A stretch of 64,000 nt of DNA from Petrolisthes cinctipes (taxonomy: Eukaryota; Arthropoda; Malacostraca; Decapoda; Porcellanidae): the NCBI GenBank assembly GCA_033782935.1, contig JAWQEG010000506.1:248001-312000 (forward strand). The letters are read 5' to 3'. The notes below the pieces were generated by a model that had not been told where the DNA came from, searched no databases, and worked only from the letters and a program-made list of their open reading frames with translations. Below are positions 13,440 through 27,772 of the stretch, in pieces. Made by a program: the position numbers and the translations under genes. Positions within the stretch are counted from its first letter, which is position 1; each line of letters begins with the position of its first letter.

Positions 13440-15148
13440 TCACATATCGACTTTGTGCACCTAAAATATCGATATTTAGCATGATTTGGGCCTATATTTT
13501 GAAAATATTCTAGCACTAAGTAGGCATGTATAGATCGCTTCTGGGACCCAAAAATATCGAATTTTCGGTTGTTTTGAGCCTGAATTTGCGATATAAACGG
13601 GTACAGAAGATGCATGCACATATCGAATTTGAACACCTAAAATATCGATTTTTAGCATGTTTTGGGCCTATATTTTTAAAATATTCTAGCACTAAGTAGG
13701 CATGTATAGATCGATTCTGGGACCCAAAAATATCGAATTTTCGGGTGTTATGAGCCTGAATTTGAGATATAAACAGGTACAGAAGATGCATGCACATATC
13801 GACTTTGGGCACCTACAATATCGATTTTTAGCATGTTAGGGACTTTATTTTTAAAATGTTCTAGCACTGAATAGGCATGTACAGATCGCTTTTGGGACCC
13901 AAAAATATCGAATTTTCGGGTGTTTTGAGCCTGAATTTGGGATATAAACGAGTACAGAAGATTCTTAAACATATTGACTTTGGGCACCTAAAATATCCAT
14001 TTTCATTATGTTTTGGGCCTGTATTTTAAAAATACTCTAACACTGAGTAGGCATGTACAGATCGCTTCTGGGACCCAAAAATATCGAATTTTCGGTTGTT
14101 TTGAGACTGAATTTGAGATATAAACGGGTAAAGAAGATGCATGCACATATCGACTTTGGGCACCTAAAATATCGATATTTAGCATGTTTGGGGCCTATAT
14201 TTTGAAAATATTCTAGCACTGAGTAGGCAAGTACAGATCGTCTTTGGGACTCAAAAATATCGAATTTTCAAGTGTTTTGAGCCTGAATTTGAGATATAAA
14301 CGGGTACAGAAGATGCATACACATATTGACTTTGGGCACCTAAAATATCGATTTTCAGCACGTTTTGGGCCCGTATTTTGAAAATACTCTAACACGGAGT
14401 AGGCATGTACAGATTGATTCTGGGACCCAAAAATATCGAATTTTTGGGTGTTTTGAGCCTGAATTTGAGATATAAACGGGTACAGAAGATGCATACACAT
14501 ATCGACTTTGTGCACCTAAAATATCGATTTTTAGCATGTTTTGGGCCTATATTTTGAAAATATTCTAGCACTAAGTAGGCATGTATAGATCGCTTCTGGG
14601 ACCCAAAAATATCGAATTTTCGGTTGTTTTGAGCCTGAATTTGGGATATAAACGGGTACAGAAGATGCATGCACATATCGAATTTGAACACCTAAAATAT
14701 CGATTTTTAGCATGTTTTGGGCCTATATTTTTAAAATATTCTAGCACTAAGTAGGCATGTATAGATCGATTCTGGGACCCAAAAATATCGAATTTTCGGG
14801 TGTTATGAGCCTGAATTTGAGATATAAACAGGTACAGAAGATGCATGCACATATCGACTTTGGGCACCTACAATATCGATTTTTAGCATGTTAGGGACTT
14901 CATTTTTAAAATGTTCTAGCACTGAATAGGCATGTACAGATCGCTTCTGGGACCCAAAAATATCGAATTTTCGGGTGTTTTGAGCCTGAATTTGGGATAT
15001 AAACGGGTACAGAAGATTCTTAAACATATTGACATTGGGCACCTAAAATATCCATTTTCATTATGTTTTGGGCCTGCATTTTAAAAATACTCTAACACTG
15101 AGTAGGCATGTACAGATCACTTCTGGGACCCAAAAATATCGAATTTTC
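13440..15148. repeat. Duplicated ~654-bp segment at 1,055-bp spacing
   Basis: About 13,440-14,093 recurs at 14,495-15,148 with an offset of 1,055 bp (six monomers minus one base). Shared markers are GACTTTGTGCACC, GAATTTGAACACC and GCATGTTAGGGAC. Between the two lies a segment (about 14,150-14,494) copied from the start of the 16-monomer block, with GGCAAGTACAG near 14,226 and GGGCCCGTATTTTG near 14,368. The insertion adds 1,408 bp (exactly eight monomers) relative to the left macro-copy, so it looks like a patchwork of two sources rather than a simple duplication. Confidence 0.8.
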
Positions 15149-16560
15149 CGGTGTTTTGAGCCTGAATTTGAGATATAAACGAGTACAGAAGAATCATACA
15201 CATATTGACTTTGGGCAACTAAAATATCGATTTTTATTATGTTTTTTGTCTGTATTTTTAAAAATACTCTAACACGGAGTAGGCATGTACAGATCGCTTC
15301 TGGGACCCAAAAATATCGAATTTTCGGTTGTTTTGAGACTGAATTTGAGATATAAACGAGTACAGAAGATGCATGCACATATCGACTTTGGGCACCTAAA
15401 ATATCGATATTTAGCATGTTTCGGGCCTATATTTTGAAAATATTCTAGCACTAAGTAGGCATGTAGAGATCGATTCTGGGACCCAAAAATATCGAATTTT
15501 CGGTTGTTTTGAGACTGAATTTGAGATATAAACAGGTACAGAAGATGCATGCATATATCGACTTTGGGGACTTAAAATATCGATATTAAGCCATGTTTTG
15601 CCCTGTATTTTGAAAATACTCTATCACGGAGTAGACATGTACAGATCGCTTTTGGGACCCAAAGATATCGAATTTTCGTGTGTTTTGAGCCTGAATTTGA
15701 GATATAAACGGGTACAGAAGATGCATACACATATTGACTTTGGGCACCTAAGATATCGATTTTTAGCATATTTTGGGCCTGTAATTTGAAAATACTCTAA
15801 CACGGAGTAGGCATGTACAGATCGATTCTGGGACCCAATAATATCGAATTTTCGGGTGTTTTGAGACTGAATTTGAGATATAAACAGGTACAGAAGATGC
15901 ATGCACATATCGACTTTGGGCACCTACAATATCGATTTTTAGCATGTTTTTGGACTATATTTTGAAAATATTCTAGCACTGAATAGGTATGTACAAATCG
16001 CTTCTGGGACCCAAAAATATCGAATTTTCGGGTGTTTTGAGACTGAATTTGGAATATAAACGGGTACAGAAGATTCATAAACATATTGACTTTGGGCACC
16101 TAAAATATCGATTTTCATTATGTTTTGGGCCTGTATTTTGAAAATACTCTAACACTGAGTAGGCATGTACAGATCGCTTCTGGGACCCAAAAATATCGAA
16201 TTTTCGGTTGTTTTGAGACTGAATTTGAGATATAAACGAGTACAGAAGATGCATGCACATATCGACTTTGGGCACCTAAAATAACGATATCTAGCATGTT
16301 TTGGGCCTATATTTTGAAAATATTCTAGCACTAAGTAGGCATGTACAGAACGCTTCTGAGACCCAAAAATATCGAATTTTCGGTTGTTTTGAGACTAAAT
16401 TTGAGATATAAACAGGTACAGAAGATGCATTCATATATCGACTTTGGGCACCTAAAATATCGATATTAAGCCATGTTTTGCGTTGTATTTTGAAAATACT
16501 CTATCACGGAGTAGACATGTACAGATCGATTCTGGGACTTAAAAATATCGAATTTTCGGT

Positions 16561-19373
16561 TGTTTTGAGCCTGAATTTGAGATATAAACGGGTACAGAAG
16601 ATGCATGCACATATCGACTTTGGGCACCTAAAATATCGATATTTAGCATGTTTGGGGCCTATATTTTGAAAATATTCTAGCACTGAGTAGGCAAGTACAG
16701 ATCGTCTTTGGGACTCAAAAATATCGAATTTTCAAGTGTTTTGAGCCTGAATTTGAGATATAAACGGGTACAGAAGATGCATACACATATTGACTTTGGG
16801 CACCTAAAATATCGATTTTCAGCACGTTTTGGGCCCGTATTTTGAAAATACTCTAACACGGAGTAGGCATGTACAGATTGATTCTGGGACCCAAAAATAT
16901 CGAATTTTTGGGTGTTTTGAGCCTGAATTTGAGATATAAACGGGTACAGAAGATGCATACACATATTGACTTTGGGCACCTAAAATATCGATTTTCAGCA
17001 TGTTTTGGACCTGTAATTTGAAAATACTCTAACACGGAGTAGGCATGTACAGATCGCTTCTGGGACCCAAAAATATCGAATTTTCGGTTGTTTTGAGACT
17101 GAATTTGAGATATAAACAGGTACAGAAGATGCATGTACATATCGACTTTGGGCACCTACAATATCGATTTTTAGCATGTTTTGGGACTTTATTTTTAAAA
17201 TATTCTAGCACTGAATAGGCATGTACAGATCGCTTCTGGGACCCAAAATATCGAATTTTGGGTGTTTTGAGCCTGAATTTGGGATATAAACGGGTACAGA
17301 AGATTCTTAAACATATTGACTTTGGGCACCTAAAATATCCATTTTCATTATGTTTTGGGCCTGTATTTTAAAAATACTCTAACACTGAGTAGGCATGTAC
17401 AGATCGCTTCTGGGACCCAAAAATATCGAATTTTCGGTTGTTATGAGACTGAATTTGAGATATAAACGAGTACAGAAGATGCATGCACATATCGACTTTG
17501 TGCACCTAAAATATCGATATTTAGCATGTTTTGGGCCTATATTTTGAAAATATTCTAGCACTAAGTAGGCATGTAGAGATCGCTTCTGGGACCCAAAAAC
17601 ATCGAATTTTCGGTTGTTTTGAGCCTGAATTTGAGATATAAACGGGTAAAGAAGATGCATACACATATTAAGTTTGGGCACCTAAAATATCGATATTTAG
17701 CATTTTTTGTGCCTATATTCTGAAAATATTCTAGCACTAAGTAGGCATGTAGAGATCGCTTCTGGGACCCAAAAATATCGAATTTTCGGGTGTTTTGAGC
17801 CTGAAATTGAGATATAAACGGGTACAGAAGATGCATACACATATTGACTTTGGGCACCTAAAATATCGATTTTTAGCATGTTTTGGGCCTATATTTTTAA
17901 AATACTCTAACACTGAGTAGGCATTTACAGATCGCTTCTGGGACCCAAAAATATCGAATTTTCGGTTGTTTTGAGACTGAATTTGGGATATAAACGGGTA
18001 CAGAAGATCCATGCACATATCGACTTTGGGCACCTAAAATATCGATATTTAGCATGTTTTTGGGCCTATATTTTGAAAATATTCTAGCACTAAGTAGGCA
18101 TGTAGAGATCGCTTCTGGGACCCAAAATATCGAATTTTCGGGTGTTTTGAGCCTGAATTTGAGATATAAACGGGTACAGAAGATGCATACACATATTGAC
18201 TTTGGGCACCTAAAATATCGATTTTCAGCACGTTTTGGGCCTGTATTTTGAAAATACTCTAACACGAAGTAGGCATGTACAGATTGATTCTGGGACCAAA
18301 AAATATCGAATTTTTGTGTGTTTTGAGCCTGAATTTGAGATATAAACGGGTATAGAAGATGCATACACCTATTGACTTTGGGCACCTAAAATATCGATTT
18401 TCAGCATGTTTTGGGCCTGTAATTTGAAAATACTCTAACACTGAGTAGACATGTACAGATCGCTTCTGGGACCCAAAAATATCGAATTTTCGGTTGTTTT
18501 GAGACTGAATTTGAGATATAAACAGGTACAGAAGATGCATGCATATATCGACTTTGGGCACCTACAATATCGATTTTTAGCATGTTTTGGGACTTTATTT
18601 TTAAAATATTCTAGCACTGAATAGGCATGTACAGATCGCTTCTGGGACCCAAAAATATCGAATTTTCGGGTGTTTTCAGCCTGAATTTGAGATATAAACG
18701 GGTACAATAGATGCATACACATATTGACTTTGGGCACCTAAAATATCAATTTTCAGCATGGTTTAGGCCTGTAATTTGAAAATACTCAAACTCGGAGTAG
18801 GCATGTACAGATCGATTCTGGGACCCAAAAATATCGAATTTTCGGGTGTTTTGAGCCTGAATTTGAGATATAAACAGGTACAGAAGATGCATTTACATAT
18901 CGACTTTGGGCACCTACAATATCGATTTTTAGCATGTTTTGGGACTTTATTTTTAAAATATTCTAGCACTGAATAGGCATGTACAGATCGCTTCTGGGAC
19001 CCAAAATATCGAATTTTCGCGTGTTTTGAGCCTGAATTTGGGATATAAACGGGTACAGAAGATTCTTAAACATATTGACTTTGGGCACCTAAAATATCGA
19101 TTTTCATTATGTTTTGGGCCTGTATTTTAAAAATACTCTAACACTGAGTAGACATGTACAGATCGCTTCTGGGACCCAAAAATATCGAATTTTCGGTTGT
19201 TTTGAGACTGAATTTGAGATATAAACGAGTACAGAAGATGCATGCACATATCGACTTTGGGCACCTAAAATATCGATATTTAGCATGTTTTGGGCCTATA
19301 TTTTGAAAATATTCTAGCACTAAGTAGGCATGTAGAGATCGCTTCTGGGACCCAAAAATCTCGAATTTTCGGG
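16561..19373. repeat. 16-monomer block, copy C, in the right macro-copy
   Basis: It matches copy A at offset 14,423 and copy B at offset 11,610, with the same private markers. It differs from A and B at a handful of sites that A and B share, including GGACCTG against GGAACTG near 17,006, CTTTGGGCACC against CTTTGAGCACC near 18,552, and CATTTACAT against CATGTACAT near 18,890. A and B are therefore closer to each other than either is to C, placing the A/B duplication after the split of the two macro-copies. Confidence 0.88.
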
Positions 19374-21595
19374 TGTTTTGAGCCTGAATTTGAGATATAA
19401 ACGGGTACAGAAGATGCATGCACATATCGACTTTGGGCACCTAAAATATCGATATTTAGCATGTTTGGGGCCTATATTTTGAAAATATTCTAGCACTGAG
19501 TAGGCATGTACAGATCGTCTTTGGAACGCAAAAATATCAAATTTTCAAGTGTTTTGACCCTGAATTTGAGATATAAACGGGTAAAGAAGATGCATACACA
19601 TATTAAGTTTGGGCACCTAAAATATCGATATTTAGCATTTTTTGGGCCTATATTCTGAAAATATTCTAGCACTAAGTAGGCATGTAGAGATCGCTTCTGG
19701 GACCCAAAAATATCGAATTTTCGTGTGTTTTGAGCCTGAAATTGAGAATTAAACGGGTACAGGAGATGCATACACATATTGACTTTGGGCACCTAAAATA
19801 TCAATTTTCAACATGTTTTAGGCCTGTAATTTGAAAATACTCAAACTCGGAGTAGGCATGTACAGATCGATTCTGGGACCCAAAAATATCGAATTTTCGG
19901 GTGTTTTGAGCCTGAATTTGAGATATAAACAGGTACAGAAGATGCATGCACATATCGAATTTGGGCACCTACAATATCGATTTTTAGCATGTCTTGGGAC
20001 TATATTTGGAAAATATTCTAGCACTAAATCGGCATGTACAGATCGCTTCTGGGACCCAAAAATAGCGAATTTTCGGGTGTTTTGAGCCTGATTTTGGGAT
20101 ATAAACGGGTACAGAAGATTCATAAACATATTGACTTTGGGCACCTAAAATATCGATTTTCATTATGTTTTGGGCCTGTATTATAAAAATACTCTAACAC
20201 TGAGTAGACATGTACAGATCGCTTCTGGGACCCAAAAATATCGAATTTTCGGTTGTTTTGAGACTGAATTTAAGATATAAACGGGTACAGAAGATGCATG
20301 CACATATCGACTTTGTGCACCTAAAATATCGATATTTAGCATGTTTTCGGCCTATATTTTGAAAATATTCTAGCACTAAGTAGGCATGTATAGATCGCTT
20401 CTGGGACCCAAAAATATCGAATTTTCGGTTGTTTTGAGACTGAATTTGAGATATAAACAGGTACAGAAGATGCATGCATATATCGACTTTGGGCACCTAC
20501 AATATCGATTTTTAGCATGTTTTGGGACTTTATTTTTAAAATATTCTAGCACTGAATAGGCATGTACAGATCGCTTCTGGGACCCAAAAATATCGAATTT
20601 TCGGGTGTTCTGAGCCAGAATTTCGGATATAAAGGGGTACAGAAGATTCATAAACATAATGACTTTGGGCACCTAAATTATCGATTTTCATTATGTTTTG
20701 GGCCTGTATTTTGAAAATACTCTATCACGGAGTAGGCATGTACAGATTCCCTCTGGGACTCAAAAATATCGAATTTTCGGGTGTTTTGAGCCTAAATTTG
20801 AGATATAAACAGGTACAGATGATGCATGCACATATCGAATTTGGGCACATACAATATAGATTTTTAGCATGTCTTGGGACTATATCTTGAAAATATTCTA
20901 GCACTAAATAGGCATGTACAGATCGCTTCTGGGACCCAAAAAAAGCGAATTTTCGGGTGTTTTGAGCCTGAATTTGGGATATAAACGGGTACAGAAGATT
21001 TATAAACATATTGACTTTGGGCACCTAAAATATCCATTGTCATTATGTTTTGGGCCTGTAATTTTAAAAATACTCTAACACTGAGTAGGCATGTACAGAT
21101 CGCTTCTGGGACCCAAAAATATCGAATTTTCGGTTGTTTTGAGACTGAATTTGAGATATAAACGGGTACAGAAGATGCATGCACATATCGACTTTGGGCA
21201 CATAAAATATCGACATTTAACATGTTTTGGGCCTATATTTTGAAAATATTCTAGCACTAAGTAGGCATGTAGAGATCGCTTCTGGGACCCAAAAATATCG
21301 AATTTTCGGTTGTTTTGAGACTGAATTTGAGATATAATCAGGTACAGAAAATGCATGCATATATCGACTTTGGGGACCTAAAATATCGATATTAAGCCAT
21401 GTTTTGCCCTGTATTTTGAAAATACACTATCACGGAATAGGCATGTACAGATCGCTTTTGGGACCCAAAAATATCGAATTTTCGGGTGTTTTAAGCCTGA
21501 ATTTGAGATATAAACGGGTACAGAAGATGCATGCACATATCGACTTTGGGCACCTAAAATATCGATATTTAGCATGTTTTGGGCCTATATTTTGA
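17900..21595. repeat. 21-monomer block R1 (3,696 bp)
   Basis: Repeated directly downstream at +3,696 bp, exactly 21 x 176. It starts in the GGCATTTACAG monomer (near 17,926) inside block C and runs through the single-copy series to the GACATTTAACATG and ATAATCAGG monomers near 21,200-21,340. Shared private changes with R2 include CAGAAAATGCATGC near 21,345 and AAATACACTATC near 21,420. Confidence 0.9.
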
Positions 21596-24500
21596 AAATA
21601 CTCTAACACTGAGTAGGCATTTACAGATCGCTTCTGGGACCCAAAAATATCGAATTTTCGGTTGTTTTGAGACTGAATTTGGGATATAAACGGGTACAGA
21701 AGATCCATGCACATATCGACTTTGGGCACCTAAAATATCGATATTTAGCATGTTTTTGGGCCTATATTTTGAAAATATTCTAGCACTAAGTAGGCATGTA
21801 GAGATCGCTTCTGGGACCCAAAATATCGAATTTTCGGGTGTTTTGAGCCTGAATTTGAGATATAAACGGGTACAGAAGATGCATACACATATTGACTTTG
21901 GGCACCTAAAATATCGATTTTCAGCACGTTTTGGGCCTGTATTTTGAAAATACTCTAACACGAAGTAGGCATGTACAGATTGATTCTGGGACCAAAAAAT
22001 ATCGAATTTTTGTGTGTTTTGAGCCTGAATTTGAGATATAAACGGGTATAGAAGATGCATACACCTATTGACTTTGGGCACCTAAAATATCGATTTTCAG
22101 CATGTTTTGGGCCTGTAATTTGAAAATACTCTAACACTGAGTAGACATGTACAGATCGCTTCTGGGACCCAAAAATATCGAATTTTCGGTTGTTTTGAGA
22201 CTGAATTTGAGATATAAACAGGTACAGAAGATGCATGCATATATCGACTTTGGGCACCTACAATATCGATTTTTAGCATGTTTTGGGACTTTATTTTTAA
22301 AATATTCTAGCACTGAATAGGCATGTACAGATCGCTTCTGGGACCCAAAAATATCGAATTTTCGGGTGTTTTCAGCCTGAATTTGAGATATAAACGGGTA
22401 CAATAGATGCATACACATATTGACTTTGGGCACCTAAAATATCAATTTTCAGCATGGTTTAGGCCTGTAATTTGAAAATACTCAAACTCGGAGTAGGCAT
22501 GTACAGATCGATTCTGGGACCCAAAAATATCGAATTTTCGGGTGTTTTGAGCCTGAATTTGAGATATAAACAGGTACAGAAGATGCATTTACATATCGAC
22601 TTTGGGCACCTACAATATCGATTTTTAGCATGTTTTGGGACTTTATTTTTAAAATATTCTAGCACTGAATAGGCATGTACAGATCGCTTCTGGGACCCAA
22701 AATATCGAATTTTCGCGTGTTTTGAGCCTGAATTTGGGATATAAACGGGTACAGAAGATTCTTAAACATATTGACTTTGGGCACCTAAAATATCGATTTT
22801 CATTATGTTTTGGGCCTGTATTTTAAAAATACTCTAACACTGAGTAGACATGTACAGATCGCTTCTGGGACCCAAAAATATCGAATTTTCGGTTGTTTTG
22901 AGACTGAATTTGAGATATAAACGAGTACAGAAGATGCATGCACATATCGACTTTGGGCACCTAAAATATCGATATTTAGCATGTTTTGGGCCTATATTTT
23001 GAAAATATTCTAGCACTAAGTAGGCATGTAGAGATCGCTTCTGGGACCCAAAAATCTCGAATTTTCGGGTGTTTTGAGCCTGAATTTGAGATATAAACGG
23101 GTACAGAAGATGCATGCACATATCGACTTTGGGCACCTAAAATATCGATATTTAGCATGTTTGGGGCCTATATTTTGAAAATATTCTAGCACTGAGTAGG
23201 CATGTACAGATCGTCTTTGGAACGCAAAAATATCAAATTTTCAAGTGTTTTGACCCTGAATTTGAGATATAAACGGGTAAAGAAGATGCATACACATATT
23301 AAGTTTGGGCACCTAAAATATCGATATTTAGCATTTTTTGGGCCTATATTCTGAAAATATTCTAGCACTAAGTAGGCATGTAGAGATCGCTTCTGGGACC
23401 CAAAAATATCGAATTTTCGTGTGTTTTGAGCCTGAAATTGAGAATTAAACGGGTACAGGAGATGCATACACATATTGACTTTGGGCACCTAAAATATCAA
23501 TTTTCAACATGTTTTAGGCCTGTAATTTGAAAATACTCAAACTCGGAGTAGGCATGTACAGATCGATTCTGGGACCCAAAAATATCGAATTTTCGGGTGT
23601 TTTGAGCCTGAATTTGAGATATAAACAGGTACAGAAGATGCATGCACATATCGAATTTGGGCACCTACAATATCGATTTTTAGCATGTCTTGGGACTATA
23701 TTTGGAAAATATTCTAGCACTAAATCGGCATGTACAGATCGCTTCTGGGACCCAAAAATAGCGAATTTTCGGGTGTTTTGAGCCTGATTTTGGGATATAA
23801 ACGGGTACAGAAGATTCATAAACATATTGACTTTGGGCACCTAAAATATCGATTTTCATTATGTTTTGGGCCTGTATTATAAAAATACTCTAACACTGAG
23901 TAGACATGTACAGATCGCTTCTGGGACCCAAAAATATCGAATTTTCGGTTGTTTTGAGACTGAATTTAAGATATAAACGGGTACAGAAGATGCATGCACA
24001 TATCGACTTTGTGCACCTAAAATATCGATATTTAGCATGTTTTCGGCCTATATTTTGAAAATATTCTAGCACTAAGTAGGCATGTATAGATCGCTTCTGG
24101 GACCCAAAAATATCGAATTTTCGGTTGTTTTGAGACTGAATTTGAGATATAAACAGGTACAGAAGATGCATGCATATATCGACTTTGGGCACCTACAATA
24201 TCGATTTTTAGCATGTTTTGGGACTTTATTTTTAAAATATTCTAGCACTGAATAGGCATGTACAGATCGCTTCTGGGACCCAAAAATATCGAATTTTCGG
24301 GTGTTCCGAGCCAGAATTTCGGATATAAAGGGGTACAGAAGATTCATAAACATAATGACTTTGGGCACCTAAATTATCGATTTTCATTATGTTTTGGGCC
24401 TGTATTTTGAAAATACTCTATCACGGAGTAGGCATGTACAGATTCCCTCTGGGACCCAAAAATATCGAATTTTCGGGTGTTTTGAGCCTAAATTTGAGAT

Positions 24501-25291
24501 ATAAACAGGTACAGATGATGCATGCACATATCGAATTTGGGCACATACAATATAGATTTTTAGCATGTCTTGGGACTATATCTTGAAAATATTCTAGCAC
24601 TAAATAGGCATGTACAGATCGCTTCTGGGACCCAAAAAAAGCGAATTTTCGGGTGTTTTGAGCCTGAATTTGGGATATAAACGGGTACAGAAGATTTATA
24701 AACATATTGACTTTGGGCACCTAAAATATCCATTGTCATTATGTTTTGGGCCTGTAATTTTAAAAATACTCTAACACTGAGTAGGCATGTACAGATCGCT
24801 TCTGGGACCCAAAAATATCGAATTTTCGGTTGTTTTGAGACTGAATTTGAGATATAAACGGGTACAGAAGATGCATGCACATATCGACTTTGGGCACATA
24901 AAATATCGACATTTAACATGTTTTGGGCCTATATTTTGAAAATATTCTAGCACTAAGTAGGCATGTAGAGATCGCTTCTGGGACCCAAAAATATCGAATT
25001 TTCGGTTGTTTTGAGACTGAATTTGAGATATAATCAGGTACAGAAAATGCATGCATATATCGACTTTGGGGACCTAAAATATCGATATTAAGCCATGTTT
25101 TGCCCTGTATTTTGAAAATACACTATCACGGAATAGGCATGTACAGATCGCTTTTGGGACCCAAAAATATCGAATTTTCGGGTGTTTTAAGCCTGAATTT
25201 GAGATATAAACGGGTACAGAAGATGCATGCACATATCGACTTTGGGCACCTAAAATATCGATATTTAGCATGTTTTGGGCCTATATTTTGA
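21596..25291. repeat. 21-monomer block R2 (3,696 bp)
   Basis: Tandem copy of R1. The left join is visible near 21,590-21,600, where a monomer ending like the 10.9-kb type switches to CTCTAACACTGAGTAGG and GGCATTTACAG as at 17,905. Differences from R1 are few: for example TGTTCCGAGCC near 24,303 against TGTTCTGAGCC near 20,607, and GGGACCC near 24,452 against GGGACTC near 20,756. The block ends at about 25,291, where the sequence resumes matching the left copy at 9,633. Confidence 0.9.
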
Positions 25292-27723
25292 AAATATTCT
25301 AGCACTAAGTAGGCATGTAGAGATCGCTTCTGGGACCCAAAATATCGAATTTTCTTGTGTTTTGAGCCTGAATTTGAGATATAAACGGGTACAGAAGATG
25401 CATACACATATTGACTTTGGGCACCTAAAATATCGATTTTCAGCACGTTTTGGGCCTGTATCTTGAAAATACTTTAACACGGAGTAGGCATGTACAGATC
25501 GCTTCTGGGACCCAAAAATATCGAATTTTCGGTTGTTTTGAGACTGAATTTGAGATATAAACGGGTACAGAAGATGCATGCACATATCGACTTTGGGCAC
25601 ATAAAATATCGACATTTAACATGTTTTGGGCCTATATTTTGAAAATATTCTAGCACTAAGTAGGCATGTAGAGATCGCTTCTGGGACCCAAAAATATCTA
25701 ATTTTCGGTTGATTTGAGACTGAATTTGAGATATAATCAGGTACAGAAGATGCATGCATATATCGACTTTGGGGACCTAAAACATCGATATTAAGCCACG
25801 TTTTGCCCTGTATTTTGAAAATACTCTATCACGGAATAGGCATGTACAGATCGCTTTTGGGACCCAAAAATATCGAATTTTCGGGTGTTTTAAGCCTGAA
25901 TTTGAGATATAAACGGGTACAGAAGATGCATGCACATATCGACTTTGGGCACCTACAATATCGATATTTAGCATGTTTTGGGCCTATATTTTGAAAATAT
26001 TCTAGCACTAAGTAGGCATGTAGAGATCGCTTCTGGGACCTAAAATATCGAATTTTCGGGTGTTTTGAGCCTGAATTTGAGATATAAACGGGTACAGAAG
26101 ATGCATACACATATTGACTTTGGGCACCTAAAATATCGATTTTCAGCACGTTTTGGGCCTGTATCTTGAAAATACTCTAACACAGAGTAGGCATGTACAG
26201 ATCGCTTCTGGGACCCAAAAATATCGAATTTTCGGTTGTTTTGAGACTGAATTTGAGATATAAACGGGTACAGAAGATGCATGCACATATCGACTTTGGG
26301 CACATAAAATATCGACATTTAACATGTTTTGGGCCTATATTTTGAAAATATTCTAGCACTAAGTAGGCATGTAGAGATCGCTTCTGGGACCCAAAAATAT
26401 CGAATTTTCGGTTGTTTTGAGACTGAATTTGAGATATAATCAGGTACAGAAGATGCATGCATATATCGACTTTGGGGACCTAAAATATCGATATTAAGCC
26501 ATGTTTTGCCCTGTATTTTGAAAATACTCTATCACGGAATAGGCATGTACAGATCGCTTTTGGGACCCAAAAATATCGAATTTTCGGGTGTTTTAAGACT
26601 GAATTTGAGATATAAACGGGTACAGAAGATGCATGCACATATCGACTTTGGGCACCTAAAATATCGATATTTAGCATGTTTTGGGCCTATATTTTGAAAA
26701 TATTCTAGCACTAAGTAGGCATGTAGAGATCGCTTCTGGGTCCCAAAATATCGAATTTTCGGGTGTTTTGAGCCTGAATTTGAGATATAAACGGGTACAG
26801 AAGATGCATACACATATTGACTTTGGGCACCTAAAATATCGATTTTCAGCACGTTTTGGGCCTGTATCTTGAAAATACTCTAACACGGAGTAGGCATGTA
26901 CATATCGCTTCTGGGACCCAAAAATATCGAATTTTCGGTTGTTTTGAGACTGAATTTGAGATATAAACAGGTACAGAAGATGCACGCATATATCGACTTA
27001 AGGAACCTAAAATATCGATTTTAAGCCATGTTTTGCCCTGTATTTTGAAAATACTCTATCACGGAGTAGGCATGTACAGATCGCTTTTGGGACCCAAAAA
27101 TATCGAATTTTTGAGTGTTTTGAGCCTGAATTTGAGATATAAACGGGTACAGAAGATGCATTCACACATCGACTTTGGGCACCTAAAATATCGATATTTA
27201 GCATGTTTGGGGCCTATATTTTGAAAATATTCTAGCACTGAATAGGCATGTACAGATCGCTTCTGGGACCCAAAAATATCGAATTTTCGGGTGTTTTGAG
27301 CCTGAATTTGAGATATAAACGGGTACAGAAGATGCATACACATATTGACTTTGGGCACCTAAAATATCGATTTTCAGCACGTTTTGGGCCTGTATCTTGA
27401 AAATACTCTAACACGGAGTAGGCATGTACATATCGCTTCTGGGACCCAAAAATATCGAATTTTCGGTTGTTTTGAGACTGAATTTGAGATATAAACAGGT
27501 ACAGAAGATGCACGCATATATCGACTTTGGGAACCTAAAATATCGATTTTAAGCCATGTTTTGCCCTGTATTTTGAAAATACTCTATCACGGAGTAGGCA
27601 TGTACAGATCGCTTTTGGGACCCAGAAATATCGAATTTTTGAGTGTTTTGAGCCTGAATTTGAGATATAAACGGGTACAGAAGATGCATTCACACATCGA
27701 CTTTGGGCACCTAAAATATCGAT
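25258..27723. repeat. Right-hand copy of the 703-bp and 528-bp arrays
   Basis: It matches about 9,600-12,065 at a constant offset of 15,658 bp. It contains the same 2.4 copies of the 703-bp unit (from about 25,258, 25,961 and 26,664) and the same two 528-bp units (markers near 26,898 and 27,426). A number of private substitutions distinguish it, for example ATATCTAATT near 25,695, GGGTCCCAAAATATC near 26,738 and GACTTAAGGAACC near 26,995. It stops matching at about 27,723, where domain I ends. Confidence 0.85.
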
Positions 27724-27772
27724 ATTTAGCATGTTTGGGGCCTATATTTTGAAAATATTCTAGCACTGAATA

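Larger units (their letters stand above)
13016..27723. repeat. Right copy of the macro-repeat (domain I)
   Basis: It is collinear with the left copy through a series of constant offsets. 1-1,107 matches 13,016-14,122 (offset 13,015). 1,058-4,950 matches 15,481-19,373 (offset 14,423). 4,951 to about 9,580 matches 16,561 to about 21,190 (offset 11,610). About 9,600-12,065 matches about 25,258-27,723 (offset 15,658). The jumps in offset correspond to whole monomers: +1,408 bp (8 monomers), a 2,813-bp duplication present only on the left, and a 3,696-bp duplication present only on the right. Near 21,190 the right copy also lacks about 351 bp (2 monomers). Confidence 0.8.
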
